Shown in pieces: positions 13,111-25,439 of a stretch of DNA of 64,000 nucleotides. How positions within the stretch are numbered: position 1 is the stretch's first letter; each line of letters opens with the position of its first letter. Source of the stretch: Lycorma delicatula. Taxonomy: Eukaryota; Arthropoda; Insecta; Hemiptera; Fulgoridae. The stretch lies in contig NC_134461.1 of assembly GCF_047948215.1 (NCBI RefSeq), forward strand, positions 90,292,245-90,356,244, read 5' to 3'. Position numbers and translations under genes: made by a program. The notes under the pieces were generated by a model that saw only the letters and a program-made list of their open reading frames with translations, did not search any database and was not told the origin of the DNA.

Positions 13111-16100
13111 TTTCTGAACACAGAATTCTTTGAAAATTGACATATTTGTTCTCTTCTCCATCTATGATACTTCTAGCATCCTTTTATATACACATACATT
13201 CTTCTTTGGTCTTATGCTATAGTTGCCCAAGTTTTGGCATTGCAAAGAAAAACTGGAATCACCTAGCCCTTCAGCAACCTCAGTATGGTGTACCTACTTA
13301 TAGCATGATCTTTCTAAATCACAGACAGCTTTAACATAGCATCTCTAGCTAATGTAATACTCTGCCAAATTATGAAATTGATTACACATGAAATATTTAC
13401 AAGTACTAATAGAATAAGCAAATAAAAACACAGTTTTAAGAAAGTCCTGAAAAATCACAGCACATCAAACATAAAAATCTGTTTAATTTATTTAAAATTA
13501 TAATAATGAAAAATAGTTATAAAATAAATTAAAAATTTAATCCTATCAGAAACTTTTGCATTAGTGTAAAGGGCTTGGTTTACTTTAAGTAAAGTAATGT
13601 AAAAATAATACTGTTCTGTCAAACATACATCAGTAATTTTGCATCAAAAGGTAAAGTAGGACTGTTTGATTAGAGTTGAATTTCCTTCCACATATATTTA
13701 AAATAAGGAATGTGATGCATAATTACAGTCAATAAATTTAGAATGTATTTTAGTAGCTTTTTTAAGTGTTCAGTAATCAGCGGAACATAAAGGCATAATT
13801 TTATTACAACTTCTTAGATTTTAAAAATATTTTACAGCTATTTATTGTAAAACCAATAAGGACAGTTCATTAATATTAAAAATACATAAGTATTTATGTT
13901 TATTATAAAATAGTAATAAATAACTTTTTTTACCACCTTTATGGAAACAATTTTATTCATGGATTTTGTTTATAACATATTTATGGAAAATAGACTGAAG
14001 ACTGAATGTTATGCAAGAAAAATAAATAGAATGGGTACAGAGGAAATAAGTATCAGTTTTCATTTTAAGAGTTAATCTTGCCTACTTTCACACAAAATGG
14101 GGAATTAACTACTTGTATTTTTTTTGTTATACTGTTTCTTTACAAAAAAAAATTGTATGATATTAAAACTCAACTATATTTGTTTTATTTATATGAAATT
14201 AACGACATTATCTGGTTTCTCTAAGGGAAAATACAGAATTGTTACTGTAATAAAAATTTAATGAATATACGTGTTAAATATAAACAACAATGAAATAAGA
14301 AATTCATTTTAAAAGTACATTGCTAAGTAAAAAATGCAAGTCATTTGGAGATGCGAGGTAAAGACAATGTTACTCTGTCATAAAGATTGGTGGATATATA
14401 AAATTTTTGGTATAGTAATGTGCGACTTATTATTAATAAGCCCATTATGTGTGAAAGTTGAGATGATATTTTATTAGGAAGGGTACTACTACATTTTTAA
14501 TGAACACACAACCAGGTAATAATGAGACATTAAAAAATAATAAATAAATTAAAAAAGATGCACAAAGAAATGAAGATTTTATTACAAAATTAGAAAAAAG
14601 AAAACACAATTAAGTACAAAAATATTCACAATAAAGAAAAAAGTACAACACATGCAAACAGTTAAGGAAGAAACATTATTAAATATATATACAATAATAT
14701 AAACAAAATAACAGATAAAAATATAACATGCACATAAATTACTACAACTACAATAATAACAAAAACATACAAGTACAAAACATAGTACAATTAAAACAAA
14801 TTGTAAATCAAATTTATCACAAATAATTAACTTAATGAAAGACTAGATCCAACAACCAATATTGTATAAGTTAAGAGAAGAAAACCAAGAGCAAAATTAT
14901 TATTTTTAATAAAAAAAAAACTACATTGATCAGATATACAGACATTTAGATAAATTTAAAATAGAAATCAAAGCAACAAACAATTTTTGTAAAATCTGTA
15001 AAAAATAATTTGAGACTGATAAATAAATATAAGATTTATATTCGGCAGGTTTTCTAAGGGAACATACTTTTGGAGTTATATTTCAAGCCATTTTAGTAAA
15101 ACTAAGAGGAGAATTTCCTCTTTTACTTTGGAAGGTGATTTACTTGTAGATAGAGGAATTGAAGGAAGCTAACTATTTCATATGTGATTGAAAAAGGTAT
15201 GAATATTATGATATATATATATATTCACTAAATAATCTGTTTTTATTAGTTTTAGTATAGCTGTAGTTTTCTTATTATTCTAATACATAAGTCCTTAACG
15301 TTTTTGTACTATATACAATATTACAGCTTTAAAAATATATACAAACTGAATATATAACAATGATTTTCATCATGAAAAGAGTAAAGCACGTTTAGAAAAT
15401 CATGTGTTGTAAATGGCAAAACAACTGACTAAGTCACTGCCATACAAATACAAAAAATAACAGTAATAAAACATAAATGAATCAATTCAATTAACATATA
15501 AAACCCATGATAAATTCTAAGATGTTGTTCTTAGGAAAGAAAGAAATAAGATAGATAGATAGATAGATAGAGAGAGTGAGAGAGAGAGAAGAAAACATTA
15601 TTATTTTTCAACAAAATTATTAATAAAATACAAATCGTAATGAAAAAAGAACAACAGCAGAGCTTCTGAATTTTTAATATAATTTAAAATAATTAATTTT
15701 TCATAAACTAATTAATAATTTCAAGTTGAATTTAAGATTTCACTTTAGTACTGAATATTGCTGTATAAGTAAATAATAATAAAATTCAATTGCCATTCCA
15801 AACATAGACTTTTAAATTAAAAATATGGAAAGAATACAGATATGATTTTTGGAAAAATGTTAATAATACAATTTTAAAACAGTTCAAAAAATATACAAGA
15901 TGATTTCAAAATTGAATCTTTATGTTTCAGAATAGTAAAAAGTATTAAAAGAGAGAAATAAAATACAAAATTAATTGAACAAGAGAAATAAAAATATGAA
16001 ATGAATAGATTACAAAATGAAATGATAAAATACAAACAAATACAACTCCAAAACAAAAAATTAAAACACAAAAATCAACGTAAAACAGTTCACGATATTA

Positions 16101-16550
16101 ACACAAAATATAAAATCTTGTATACAACTAATGGAAACAGAAAAAACATTCACAAATATAAATAAATAAAACTACTCGCTTCACAAATCTTATTTAAGTT
16201 ACTGTTTACACAGGGAGAAAAAAATTTATTGGACTTAATAATTAAGAATATAATCCTGAAAATTATTGAAAAGAAACAATTTTTAAACAACATAATTAAA
16301 ACAAAATTTCATGATGGCTGGAAAAGGAAATAATAAAAAATGAACAAAACTAAATTTCAAACATAATTCATGGTTTAAGGTTAAGTAAGCAGCGCTGTTA
16401 ATTTGAATATATTGTGAATGAAGCAAAAACTGCTACCAATATCAGCTGGAATCTTAATGCTAGGATGACAACAGTGATGGTCATTAGAACAAGTTACAAA
16501 TGCATAAACAATATATAAAATTGTATTTAATGCGAAACCATGAAACCTAA
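13111..16550. other. AT-rich region without recognisable gene
   Basis: This stretch is homopolymer-rich, low-complexity DNA. The only defined feature is a (GATA)n(GA)n microsatellite at 15550-15590. Short ORFs are chance products of AT richness. Confidence 0.55.
15550..15590. repeat. (GATA)n(GA)n microsatellite
   Basis: Five GATA units run into a GA dinucleotide tract. Confidence 0.95.
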
Positions 16551-16800
16551 GAAAGGCAGAAGATTGAGGCTTTTGAAATGTGGTATTGAGGAAAAATATT
16601 GAAACCATTGGCCAGACAGAGTGAAGATTAAAGAAAAAAAACAGGTTACTGATTAATTTAAAAAGGATAGTAAGGAGAAAGAGAAGTTTAGTTGGTGCTG
16701 TCTGTTATGCCATTCAAGCGGTTTACCATGAAGTAGGAAAACAGTGTGAAAGCAAGATTACAGCAGCAGCTTAAGGATGATGTCAAGAAAAGTCAATCGT
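16551..16800 (+). mobile_element. RTE-type LINE relic, C-terminal ORF2 fragment
   Basis: The plus strand reads ERQKIEAFEMWY, then a stop where the family has Trp, then GKILK. Further on, RIVRRKRSLVGA is recognisable. These match the segment after the reverse transcriptase in RTE-like 'endonuclease-reverse transcriptase' proteins of insects (EAFEMW-WRRMLKI ... VGHVLRH). Stops and frame changes are frequent. The same protein segment recurs at about 19549, 25440 and 41160 in this window, so this is one repeat family at different stages of decay. Confidence 0.65.
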
Positions 16801-18005
16801 TGAGCCGTGGAATGAAAAAAAACTGTAAGGCTCAAAAAACTTTAGGATAAAAAGAAGATGAAAAACTGCTAAATTTGAAATTTGGTTAACAGTTCCCCTA
16901 TTTTAAGTAATAAATATTAAAAGGTATTATTTTTTCTGAAAGGAGAGCTGATAATTTATTAGCGAATGGCAAATTATGAAATAATAAATAAATAAAATGA
17001 TAAAATTTCAAGAAAAGAATTAAAAAAATTAATTTAAAAAGATGCATGCAGAAAGTATTCACATTTAAACTATTAAATTATTTTTTTTCTTTAGAGTTTG
17101 TGGACAATCAACATAAATTACTGACAGAAATAACATTAAATATCAATGAAATCAGTACACTAATTTGTGTCATTGATATGTAATTAATATACCAACTGTA
17201 TGTCAGTTTACTATGTAGTTTTAGTACATTAACTGTAATCAAATTATGCAGAGATAAATTAAATGAAACTTATATAATAAAACAAATGTCATTCTTTTAT
17301 TTGCAAATATTAAATCATACAACATAGTTTTACAGCAAATTAAAATAACTTTGTAAAATCATTTGAAATGATTAATTTATTTAAATAAAATATAAATATC
17401 AGAGGATCTTCTGAAAAAAGAAAAAATGTTAAGTACAGAATCTGATTAGAAATTGGCTAGTAAGAAGGCGATTACATGATTTATATGTGCTTTAAAGCTG
17501 TCAAAGTACGCATGCTATTATCTGATCTCTAATCAATTTTACAATGGTACTATATTGCCTGTAATAATATTACATTTTAAAACTAATAAATCTGATTTCA
17601 TTAATTAAAATATTGATCATCAAATTACAAACATGCATATTAATTATACACATATTTATAATCAAAAGACCATGCCTCTTTTTATATATAAACATTGCCA
17701 AATTAATTTTATAGCCACTGCACAAATGTAAATGCTCAAGACATATAAACATTTTACATTAAATAGATAATAGACAAATAATCCTAAACTTGAATAAAAT
17801 TATAAATTACTTCCACAAGCATAAAAAAGGTTCAAAATAAATCAATAAATTATCTAATTAAGTCAACTACTTATCTAAGGTCTACTGTTATTTTATAATG
17901 ATAAATACAGTTTTGTCAAATTAAAAAAAAAAGAAGAATTTCTTAGTGAAATGAGCAAAGCATTTGATATCCAACCATTAAAATAAATGCAATCCTTAAA
18001 ATAAA

Positions 18006-18050
18006 CACACACATCCACACACATGTGTGCACATGCATATACACATTCAT
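18006..18050. repeat. CA/CATA-rich simple repeat
   Basis: A degenerate run of CA and CATA dinucleotide-like units (CACACACATCCACACACATG and following). Confidence 0.7.
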
Positions 18051-18714
18051 AGAAAACATAGCAAAGAATAATTACTTAGTAATATATATAAATAATAATA
18101 TATATATATTAAATAATAATTACATAAATAACACAGTAGAACAAAAAAAATATTTCTCCTAAGAATGAGAAGAAAACAGTTGTATAGAGTAAATCGCGAA
18201 GAGAAAAACCCCGTTTGAAAAAAGATTTTATCGGATCACGTTAATTAATTATTAACGATTAAAGTTAAAAATTTTTTGACAGTCAACCATATGATTTTTT
18301 GATGTGTGTATTGGAAATTTTATACAGAATATGAATTTCTGAAAATTATATCATAAAAAAAGAAAACAAGAAGAATATTGATGTCTGAAAAATAAATAAA
18401 TAAATTGAGAAAAGGTGAAATCGGGAAATACCTTCAAACAAGTGTTAATGATAAGCTATAAGGGTAATAAACAGCGGGTTGCCGTAGCATTGTTGTTACC
18501 TTTTATTGTAGGGATTACGGCAGCCCAACAATGTATTATTACAATATAATACAATTATATTATATGTGATTTATATTTATATTGTGTATTACAATTTTTG
18601 TATTGTAATACAAAAATTCATTTAACAAAATCAGTGAACTAGAAATATAAAAATGTCCATTATTTTGATACCATGTTCCTCCTAATAATATTAAAAAAAG
18701 GTTTACATAAAGAA

Positions 18715-18812
18715 AGGTCTGGTGGAAATTGTTAGTGTATCAATGTTCAAAATCAAAAATAGCAAAGTAATTCAATCTGAAGAAATCATTTTCTACCAGT
18801 TTATGTTTCTAC
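18715..18812 (+). repeat. Direct repeat shared with 19959-20055
   Basis: About 95 bp beginning GGTCTGGTGGAAA and containing GTAATTCAATCTGAA recurs with scattered changes at 19959-20055. The second copy directly follows an RTE-type LINE relic, so the unit may be that element's 3' untranslated tail. Confidence 0.65.
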
Positions 18813-18879
18813 AATTTAAAAAAAAAAATAATGTATGAAAAATTTACACCTTTTCTTTAGCTTGATGAATTAATTACAC

Positions 18880-19012
18880 ACATAAGCTTGAAGCTTGTCC
18901 ATGAGAATATGGAAATAGAATTTTGTAGCATATGAAAAATGCCATGCCTGACTGGGATTCAAACTTGGAACTTCTGGATGAAAGGCTGAGATACTGACAC
19001 TCTACCATGGAA
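18880..19012 (-). mobile_element. tRNA-derived SINE, family 2
   Basis: On the minus strand a tRNA-like head carries an A-box-like TGGTAGAGTG and a B-box-like GTTTGAATCCC about 45 nt apart. It also has the phrase CAGCCTTTCATCCAGAAGTT and a tail GGCATGGCATTTTTCATA. I recall this pattern as a common arthropod tRNA-derived SINE. A diverged plus-strand copy sits at 53241-53312. No target duplication was identified, so the exact ends are uncertain. It is too diverged from a canonical tRNA to be a functional tRNA gene. Confidence 0.65.
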
Positions 19013-19548
19013 ACATCACCACAGAAATTTTGAAACCAAACAATACTATATTCACTTAATACTTACAAAAAATAATATTAATTATTCATACAATTATGTG
19101 AATAAGAGCAGAAAATGAAGGAAAAATAAGCTCTGATTCAAAAGGGAGTAAGATAAAGATATAGCATGTCCTCATTATTTTTCAGCTTCTATACAAAAGA
19201 ATCAGTATGGAATTGACAAAAAAAAAATTATAGTAGAGAACTACTCAAATAGAAAAAAAGAAAAATGTTACAATTTGCTGATGAAATTCTTTTAACAGAA
19301 ATCATAAATCAGTTAAAGGGAAATTCTAAATGGTACAGATTTATTGCTAAGATATAATTAGAAAATAAATATAAAACAAGATGAAGAAGTATTACAGAAA
19401 GAAGAATAATAAGAAAGAATTAAATATAAGATAAAGGAATATAATACACTGACTTATAGAAAATAAAGTACACATCAAGAGTAGACAACAAAACCAAGCG
19501 CAGCTTTCATGCAGGAATGACTGCTAGTGTAAAATACAATCTAATAGT

Positions 19549-20055
19549 AAAACATGGACAATAGGAAAAACAGGAAAGAAAGTAATAAAGGCTTTTGCAA
19601 TGTGGTGCTACAATAGGATACTGAAAATAAGATGGTTTATAAAATATGAAATGAAGAAGTTCAAAGATGAGCAGAAGAGAAGGGAAGTTGAATCTAGTAA
19701 AGAAGTGAACCAAGTTGGTGAGCCATGCATTAAATTATTCAGGTTCAGCTGATTACGTTGAATACAAAGTAGGTTGTGTAGATATGTGTTTATGGGCAAA
19801 CACTGCACAAAATGATTAAGATAGTAATTATAAAGCAAATAATAAGTGCACAGAATTTAAAAATACTGCCGAAGTTAAAGATTAACAAAAGAACAATAAG
19901 GACTGGAGAATAATATCAAACCGCTAAAATGGCTGATGATAATGAAAAAAATTAGCTTAGGTCTGGTGGAAACTGTTAAGGGTGTTTCAATGTTGAAATT
20001 CAAAAACATAAAAGTAATTCAATCTGAATAAATAATTCTGCACCATTTTCTATCT
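19549..20055 (+). mobile_element. RTE-type LINE relic with probable 3' tail
   Basis: The plus strand is open through SKTWTIGKTGKKVIKAFAMW and on to RILKIRW and KRREVESSKEV. These match the SETWTLKK ... IEAFEMW ... RRMLKIRW block of RTE-like ORF2 C-termini. A following GLENNIK fits the usual terminal EWR region loosely. The unit at 19959-20055 follows immediately and is shared with 18715-18812. The copy is 5'-truncated and has no usable reverse transcriptase domain. Confidence 0.6.
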
Positions 20056-20989
20056 TTTCTAAAGTAACTTTTTCTTTTCTTTTTTTAATAAAGTATGAAA
20101 AAATTAAAAATTTTGAAACCAATAATGAAGTATTTACACATATTAATTATCTATTATTTCCAATTTGCATAAATGTCTCAAGAAACACCATCCTTGAACC
20201 TGAAGGAGTTGATGCAAGGATAAAATTCCAATTTCTGAAGCTAAATTCAATAAATTGATTGCCAGAGACCATTGAAATTAAACAATGGTTGGTAAATTTC
20301 CTTCTCTACATTATGTTGGTATGCTGCATTACTACTAGTGGCTAAAAAATCATACCTAATACGCTACTTAAGATTGAAATAAGAATATAAATAAAAAAAG
20401 GTTATATAAAGTAAAATGACTGATTGATTTACCTACAGATATCTTCTGCAGTTGTCTTAAATCGGCATTTCATTGATAGCTAAATCCCTAATTCATAAAA
20501 TGACTGCTCATAGCTTATTACATTTAGAATTTCGAGCCAGGAAATGTTTTTAATTAGAAATCAACAACAGAATGATGAATGAGGACTGTACTAAAGAGCT
20601 GCTAGCATTAAGCTTAATTGGTTTTGCCATGCCTTGAACTATCAATCACCTTCATGGAAAGGTTAACACTAATCTTTGCCACTTACATATGGTAAAAACT
20701 ATGACTTTTGTTCATTTAGAAAAATTAATTGTAACTGTTAATTTTTATTTTTATTTTGAGTACTGATTCTTTTAGGTTTATAAAACTAAAAAAATGATTA
20801 TTAAAAAAAAATGAAACTGCAACTAAATGAATAGATTTTTTACATATAAACATTAAGGACCAACTGTATAGAAGAGATGAATAATCTATTCATAACTTTG
20901 ATTAGAAAATCCATAAAATTTTGTAAATATAGCACTTAACAGTTATTAAAAAAAGAAATTAAATAGTAATTAAAAGAAAAATTAAACAA

Positions 20990-20995
20990 TTTATT
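20990..20995 (-). promoter_or_regulatory. Candidate poly(A) signal of the transporter gene
   Basis: AATAAA on the minus strand lies about 48 nt past the transporter stop codon (21045-21043). This is the nearest canonical signal I found, but such hexamers are frequent by chance here. Confidence 0.3.
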
Positions 20996-21042
20996 AAATA
21001 TAAAATTTAAATAAGCTAAAATAAAAGTGAAAAACTGTATTT

Positions 21043-21395
21043 TTAGATTAAAGAATAACTGCTCTTATTATTTTGAGAATATGCATCAGAATAATTCTGC
21101 TGATCTCTTTTATTACTATATGGTACTGAATAAGAAAGCGTATATGAGGCTGATAGAGGAAGGGTATTTCTTATTGGTAAAAAGATGGGTAAAGAACCAG
21201 ATGAAATAGTCTTACCATTTGATAACTCACACTTTTCAACCGATTGAAGTAGTTGAGTTGTTACAGCAGAAGGTTCTACGTTTTGTCTTTTACCAGCGAT
21301 GCTGACTAAGAAGAGAACAAATGCACCAAGTATTGGAGGTATACCGGCCAACAGGAATGGTATTGTATAGGATTTTGTGTGATCGTACAATAAAC
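21043..21395 (-). CDS. SLC16/monocarboxylate-transporter family protein, last exon (exon F, stop)
   Basis: This exon follows a T-rich acceptor ending TTACAG and completes a split Gly codon with its first two bases. It encodes the last 116 residues. The hydrophobic stretch IPFLLAGIPPILGAFVLFLV (preceded by LLYDHTKSYT) is the twelfth membrane segment of the MCT fold. A tail of about 80 residues, predicted to be cytosolic, follows; it is rich in Ser, Asn, Gln and Tyr and ends SSYSLI, then TAA. The final S-L-I resembles a class I PDZ ligand, which is inference only. Reading it as an extension of the previous exon requires the GC donor at 22823. Family knowledge: MCTs are major-facilitator proteins moving monocarboxylates or related small solutes across the plasma membrane. 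The substrate of this one cannot be told from sequence. Confidence 0.9.
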
Positions 21396-21999
21396 CTGTA
21401 AAAAAAAATTAATAATTTAATATTACTGTTAAAGTAGTGGGTAATCATAAAGCCATATCTTCTCTCCCTTTCTCTGCATATATAAAGAAGAATATGTGTG
21501 TCCATTTGCCTTTTATACAGATTTACAATTTTATTTAAATCGATATGAAATTTTGCAGACTAACAGTTCCAAGCTAGAGGAAAATTTTTACTTACATTTC
21601 ATTTTGAAAAAATACCCCCAGCATCTTAAGAAAAATTTTATTGCCCAGCTTTTCATTTTTTCATGAATCTCGAATATGGTGAGGAAATTTACCAATGTGG
21701 AAGGTGAGTTTCTGAAAGCTGATAAAATTTGTTACAAAATGCAATTTACCCGGCTCTGAGAGCCTTCTTAGTTCCAAAGTTATTAACAATCAAAGTTGAA
21801 AATTGGTGTACAACCGTTTTATTCTTTGCTCTGTTGTGACTGTGTAACCATTTCATCTGCTACCTTCTTCTCACCTGTTTTCCATCTTACTGTTGGTCTC
21901 TCCTGCTCAATATTAGGCTACAAAATAATCTAGAAGCTGAACTTCAAGAAGCATTTCGAACTACCAAAACTGAATCAAACAAGTGTCAAAGAGCTAGGT

Positions 22000-22050
22000 G
22001 TCAAGTACGCATGCAAAGCGTACTTGACTAATGGCTACCTGTAGGTAGCC
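22000..22050. repeat. Two abutting hairpins
   Basis: GTCAAGTACGC pairs with GCGTACTTGAC over a 7-nt loop (22000-22028). Its last three bases start a second stem, GACTAATGGCTACCT with AGGTAGCCACTAGTC (22026-22057), around a 2-nt loop with one mismatch. Together they resemble the end of a transposon or a cruciform. No wider element was recognised. Confidence 0.75.
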
Positions 22051-22693
22051 ACTAGTCAGCAACAGAAAGCAACTTGCGTCTAAATTTATTAAGTAGATCA
22101 TTCAAGTTTTAATAACAAATTAAACCAGCTTATTTATGCTTTAAAAACTCATGTCACAATATTTCAATCATTTTTGTGGTCATCTTCAGTGACTGAAGTT
22201 GCTGTTTCTCACTCTACAATCAGTTGATGTTATTGCTAGGAATTTTCTTGAGAAAGGAAGATGCATGTTTAGAATGTGGTTGAAAAGTATATTGAATATG
22301 AAATTGTATCAGCTTATTTAGTGTGTAATTGTAGTATTTTGTGTGTAATGTTTAGTGTAGTAATGAGTGATAAAATGTGATGCATTTCAGTGTGAGTTAA
22401 TATGCATTTTGATGTTTTTGATAATATTTATTGATGTTGATTGTTGTTTGTGATTTATACCTAAGGGGTGTTATGTAAACTAGGATGGGTAAATGTGATT
22501 GGGGGTTAACTTAAAAACAGTGCATGTGCAGTAGTACTTTAGAGGTGTAGCAACAACTCTAAAGCTAGTCCTGCATGTGAGTAACATTCTATTTTAAGAT
22601 AATAAATTAACAAGCATTTAATTAGTGAAATTAAAAATAAAAAAACTTACTGAAATTGAACAAAATATAATGAATAACAATAACAGTAATTGT

Positions 22694-22722
22694 ATAATAT
22701 ATTTATATATATATATATATAA
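22694..22722. repeat. (AT)n microsatellite
   Basis: An alternating AT tract in the last intron of the transporter gene. Confidence 0.9.
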
Positions 22723-22823
22723 TTTTTATATATTCAATTTTGATATCGTTTTATATAACTTATGACACATGAAAATCATAGAACTGTTGTACATATTTAA
22801 TAACATGATGAATAGCAACTTGC

Positions 22824-23049
22824 CTGCAATTGGAGGTCCAATAGTTAATGGAAACGAGCAAAATCCAAGAAGGAATCCAATTGCCTGTCCAGCACCTTCT
22901 TGACCACAGAGATCAAATGCTATTGGTCCTAACAGACTGATAAAACATCCATCAAACAATCCCATTATAAGGACAATAATAATTAATACCACAAAGTTTG
23001 GGCTTACAGTCATAAGCATTGTAACTGTACCAATAAAGAAAAAAGACAG
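22824..23049 (-). CDS. SLC16/monocarboxylate-transporter family protein, exon E
   Basis: This exon starts after a long T tract and CAG, and ends at CAG|GCAAGT. It has 226 nt: 75 full codons plus one base of a Gly codon completed in exon F. It holds the ninth, tenth and eleventh membrane segments: LSFFFIGTVTML, then VVLIIIVLIMGLFDGCFISL, then GQAIGFLLGFCSFPLTIGPP. The GLFDG and GPPIAG phrases and the DLCGQEGAGQA loop fit C-terminal-half motifs of animal MCTs. A stop-bearing read-through at the low-coordinate end (into GKLLFIM) is removed by splicing. Frame agrees with both neighbours. Confidence 0.92.
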
Positions 23050-23497
23050 CTGAAAAAAAAGAAAATATTTATTACTATATTTAAAAGTTGCTTTCCATTT
23101 CGTAAGAAGAAAAAACTATAAAAAAGCACTAAAACGTACAGCAATACACCAAGATGAAATCATCATAAGCTCTGCATTTATTTACAACACAACAAACCTT
23201 AACAAATTCACTACTGTCAGTTTAGCAGCAGTCATACTTTTTTGCAGCATATTTTGTAGATGATGTTAACATTATTTGTATTAAAATTGTACTTTTTTCT
23301 ATTCGCTCAACCAGACAATGTTAAATTTCACACTTATGTATGTAATTTACTGTTCAAAGACGATTACTTAAAAAATATACAGACATCTTCATTTTCAAAT
23401 TCTGATAAACTATAACAGTTAAGATAAAAAATAAAGTACTTATTTTTAATACTTTATCACATAACTCAATACATCCAATATTATATAAATTTCTATT

Positions 23498-23778
23498 ACT
23501 GAATAGATGCAGAATCAACCGGGTTGGTCTAGTGGTGAGCTCGTCATCACAAATCAGTTGATTTTGAAGTTGAGAGTTATTCGGATTTGAATACTAGATC
23601 GTGGATACCATGTTGTTTGGTGGTTGGGTTTCAATTAACCACATATCTCAGGAATGGTCGACCTGAGGCTGTACAAGACCACACTTCATTTACATTCATA
23701 CATATCACCTTCACTGAAGTAATACCTAACGGTGGTTCCAGAGGCTAAACAGAAAAAGAAAGACTGAATAGATGCAGA
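23498..23778 (+). mobile_element. Full-length tRNA-derived SINE (family 1) with target-site duplication
   Basis: The body spans about 23514-23762. It opens with a near-perfect Pol III A box (TGGTCTAGTGG) and continues with a family-specific part containing GGTTTCAATTAACCACA. It ends AGGCTAAACAG plus a short A/G-rich tail. Flanks carry an identical 16-bp duplication, ACTGAATAGATGCAGA (23498-23513 and 23763-23778), showing recent LINE-machinery insertion into the fourth intron seen of the transporter gene. Other copies are at 34168-34478, 48028-48094 and 56760-57070. Relative to the copy at 34182 the stretch containing the B box is missing. Confidence 0.9.
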
Positions 23779-24604
23779 GTATTTTTATTGTTCTGATTCT
23801 CAACATAAAGGGCACATTAATTTGTTGCTCTGCCCTATTTATCCCAGTCTTTTTCATGGTTGTGATAGCAAAAAAAATAAAAGAAACAAATTATTATTGT
23901 TTTCTCTAAAAGTAATACTCAGTTAATACTATAATTAATACACTCAGTTTCTATGATAGCCATTGTAAAGTTGTCAATTTTCGTTCTGAATATCAGTTTC
24001 ATTTTGTGGGTTTGCTGTTGCGGAATTGAACACTCCTCAATTAGGAATATTCTATACTTAGCTTAGCATCGGACACTTGTTTATTTTTTTAAATAGCTAT
24101 TTAATTTTACACTTTTCAGAGAGACATATGTCTCATATCAGGTTCCCTACAATTGTAAACTTACAGCACCTAACTTAACATACATGCACATTAAATAAAC
24201 TAAACAAACTAGTGGACTAATGTTGCAATTTTATATTAATGAGCATAACCAAACAACTGGCTTGGTGTATCCATCTTATTTAAATTAAAGAAGACTGTAA
24301 ATTAACAACTGATGATAGTCTGAACTGTTATTGAATCCTATACTACATTAAAAAGATATTCATAAAATGTCATAGCAATTCTAATGGAAATTATTCAGAA
24401 AATAATGCTATTTAGAAAAATTTCTCTTAAGATAACATTTTATCCTATCACATTATTATTAATTATCAAATAATTATAAAATATACAAAATAATAATCAA
24501 AATCATTGTTTTTATGTTACAACTCTCGAATTTGTAAAGGGACTTCATATGTGTATAAAAATATAATGAAGGAGTTTGTGTAAGTTCTATGCAAATGCAT
24601 GGGG

Positions 24605-25262
24605 TCTAAACTATGTTAACTTATCTTGAGACTTCAAGATAAGTTATCTTGGGACTTATCTTGAGGTTCAAATTCTTCATTTTGGGATCGTGCTGGAATA
24701 TCCATGTTTCATCACCCATGATAACATTGTCCAAAAAGTGAGGATCATTTGCACACATTTCCAAAACATCTTGATGAATTTCCATGAGATTTTTGATCAT
24801 CTGTCCAAATTCTTGGAACAAGCTTTGTTCGTGCAAACTTTTCTCATGTGCAAATCCTTGGTCACAATCTTGGCTGATAGTTTTTGGAATATTTAACATG
24901 TTGGCCATTAAATGAACACTCATTCAATGGTCTGTTTGCAAAAGTTCTTTCACATGAGTCACATTTTTGTCATTTGAGGAGGTTGATGGGCGTCCAGCAT
25001 GGACTTCGTCACCGATCTCTTCACGGCCTTCCAAAAATGCCTTGTGCCATCTGTAGACTTGCCTTTGTGATAAACACCCATCCCCGAAGGCCTGCTGAAC
25101 CATTGGAAATTTTTAAAAGAGAAGCGAGTGCTTCCAATGAGAAAGCACTCGCTTGATAGTTGACTTACACCACCATCAATCCCAGCAAATGATAGTGCGC
25201 GCTGTAACATAGTCACTTCACAATAAAAGTATGACATTACTTTCTGGACAGGCCTTGTATGT
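24605..25262 (-). mobile_element. Mariner transposon relic, 3'-truncated
   Basis: On the minus strand the 5' end carries a mariner-like terminal sequence (ACAAGGCCTGTCCAGAAAGT, about 25236-25258). Fragments of transposase follow in shifting frames. The helix-turn-helix part reads MVQQAFGDGCLSQRQVYRWH and FLEGREEIGDEVHAGRPS (about 25010-25090). The linker is KELLQTDH, stop, MSVHLMANMLNIPKT. The start of the catalytic domain reads CANDPHFLDNVIMGDETWIF with the first Asp (about 24690-24760). The later catalytic residues are absent, so the copy ends about half-way. A 12-bp hairpin (AAGCGAGTGCTT / AAGCACTCGCTT) lies at 25122-25154. It sits inside the transporter intron between exons D and E. Confidence 0.85.
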
Positions 25263-25404
25263 TCAAAAATCAAGAAGCAGTTGTAAGAATAGAAGTTGAA
25301 GAAAGGCAAAGTTCTAATTTAGAAAGGAGCAAGACAAAACCACCTCTGTCCATATTGCTTTTTAAATTGTATATTGTAGAAGCAATACAAAAAATTCAAT
25401 ATAC

Positions 25405-25433
25405 ACTAGGAAATATTTGAAATATTTCCTAGT
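25405..25433. repeat. Perfect 14-bp hairpin with 1-nt spacer
   Basis: ACTAGGAAATATTT is followed by G and its exact reverse complement. A second small inverted repeat (CAGATAGT / ACTATCTG) follows at about 25440-25461. It may mark a junction between the mariner and LINE relics. Confidence 0.8.
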
Positions 25434-25439
25434 AGTGAT

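Larger units (their letters stand above)
21396..22823 (-). other. Intron with non-canonical GC-AG boundaries
   Basis: The minus-strand donor reads CAG|GCAAGT and the acceptor TTTACAG|GT. Splicing here gives ATT GCA G|GT TTA TTG, continuing the transporter in frame (PPIAG-LLYDH). The only nearby GT, three bases downstream, would shift the frame, so GC is the best-supported donor. GC-AG introns with strong flanks are a known minor class of U2-type introns. The intron contains two adjoining hairpins at 22000-22050 and an (AT)n run at 22694-22722. Confidence 0.85.

Noticed and set aside
18880..19012. A functional tRNA gene
   Set aside because: Boxes are degenerate and no acceptor stem or cloverleaf closes; a tRNA-derived SINE explains it, with a relative at 53241.
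25405..25433. A microRNA precursor
   Set aside because: The 14-bp stem with a 1-nt loop is far too short for a Dicer substrate.
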